Assembly (NCBI GenBank): GCA_035495815.1
Contig: DATJFH010000210.1
Span: 1-33,163 of the forward strand
DNA from: DATJFH01 sp035495815
Lineage (GTDB): Bacteria > Acidobacteriota > Terriglobia > Bryobacterales > Bryobacteraceae
Direction of reading: 5' to 3'
DNA: 33,163 bases
Part shown: piece after piece, positions 33,056 through 33,163 of the stretch
How positions within the stretch are numbered: the stretch's first letter is position 1
How the letters are laid out: each line of letters opens with the position of its first letter
The notes under the pieces: model-generated
The model's input: the letters and a program-made list of their open reading frames with translations, nothing else
Database searches by the model: none
What the model was told of the DNA's origin: nothing
Position numbers and translations under genes: made by a program

Positions 33056-33163
33056 CCATTGGCGTTGGCGACGAACATGTCGATACGGCCGTCGTTGTCG
33101 AAGTCGGCGGTTGCAATGCCGCGGCCATCCTTAATCGAATCGACACCAAACTTCGGCGCCTGG
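33022..33163 (-). pseudogene. Fragment of another FG-GAP paralogue in opposite orientation (partial, runs off the window)
   Basis: Read on the minus strand from 33162 the sequence gives FGVDSIKDGRGIATADFDND, then GRIDMFVANANGQPFLYRNT. It aligns with the plus-strand gene around 32746-32862; 31 of 39 residues (GVDS to YRNT) are identical by my count. It is clearly related but not the same copy. The match ends near 33022-33030, where the two orientations share a few bases (GTTCGGCAT). It is either the real neighbouring gene cut by an inversion, or a wrong join between two paralogues during assembly. It cannot be the full gene, since the expected continuation after YRNT (NTGNHW-like) is absent. 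Confidence 0.8.

Overview
The window is high-GC bacterial chromosome, fully packed with genes on both strands. I saw no tRNA, rRNA, CRISPR array, intact insertion sequence or phage gene. The gene families point to Acidobacteriota, probably the Solibacteres/Bryobacterales side. These are an Oar-like TonB-dependent receptor with an N-terminal carboxypeptidase-regulatory domain, 'planctomycete cytochrome' proteins (DUF1549/DUF1553 and DUF1587/1592/1588/1585) with their DUF1501 and DUF1552 partners, FG-GAP/ASPIC proteins, and many Tat-type signal sequences. Planctomycetes or Verrucomicrobia share some of these families, so the assignment is an inference.

Layout. Positions 1-6057 (+): a 5'-truncated secreted protein with a PHP/DUF3604-like domain, then a DUF1549/DUF1553 cytochrome-type protein and its DUF1501 partner, tightly spaced. 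Positions 6126-10965 (+): a Tat-exported beta-propeller protein, an arylsulfate sulfotransferase-like protein 9 bp ahead of a Tat-exported sulfatase, and a small outer-membrane barrel. Positions 10939-14577 (-): an operon of a xylose-isomerase-like TIM barrel, a protein joining a monohaem cytochrome c to a porin-like barrel, and a pentahaem cytochrome. Positions 14692-19681 (+): a second cytochrome-type module (DUF1587-LamG-DUF1595/1592/1588/1585) with a DUF1552 partner. Positions 19682-20194: gene-poor, holding a frameshifted remnant of a SulP sulfate permease.

Positions 20195-21957 (-): an FMN-dependent alpha-hydroxyacid oxidoreductase with an exported-type N-terminus, coupled by an ATGA overlap to a tetrahaem cytochrome. 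Positions 22060-25323 (-): the Oar-like receptor. Positions 25522-28582 (-): a GAF-AAA+-Fis sigma-54-type regulator followed by DUF169 and HugZ-like genes. Positions 29104-33055 (+): two overlapping FG-GAP/ASPIC genes. The second breaks off inside its ASPIC domain, where the sequence becomes the antisense of a different FG-GAP paralogue. That is either an inversion breakpoint or an assembly chimera.

The theme is the cell envelope: exported redox proteins with c-type haems, surface carbohydrate or sulfate-ester handling, and large binding proteins. The strongest candidates for something undescribed are the barrel-cytochrome fusion operon with its pentahaem partner and the hydroxyacid oxidoreductase-tetrahaem cytochrome pair. 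Both look like exported electron-transfer units. All functions are inferred from sequence motifs read by eye; no database search was run.
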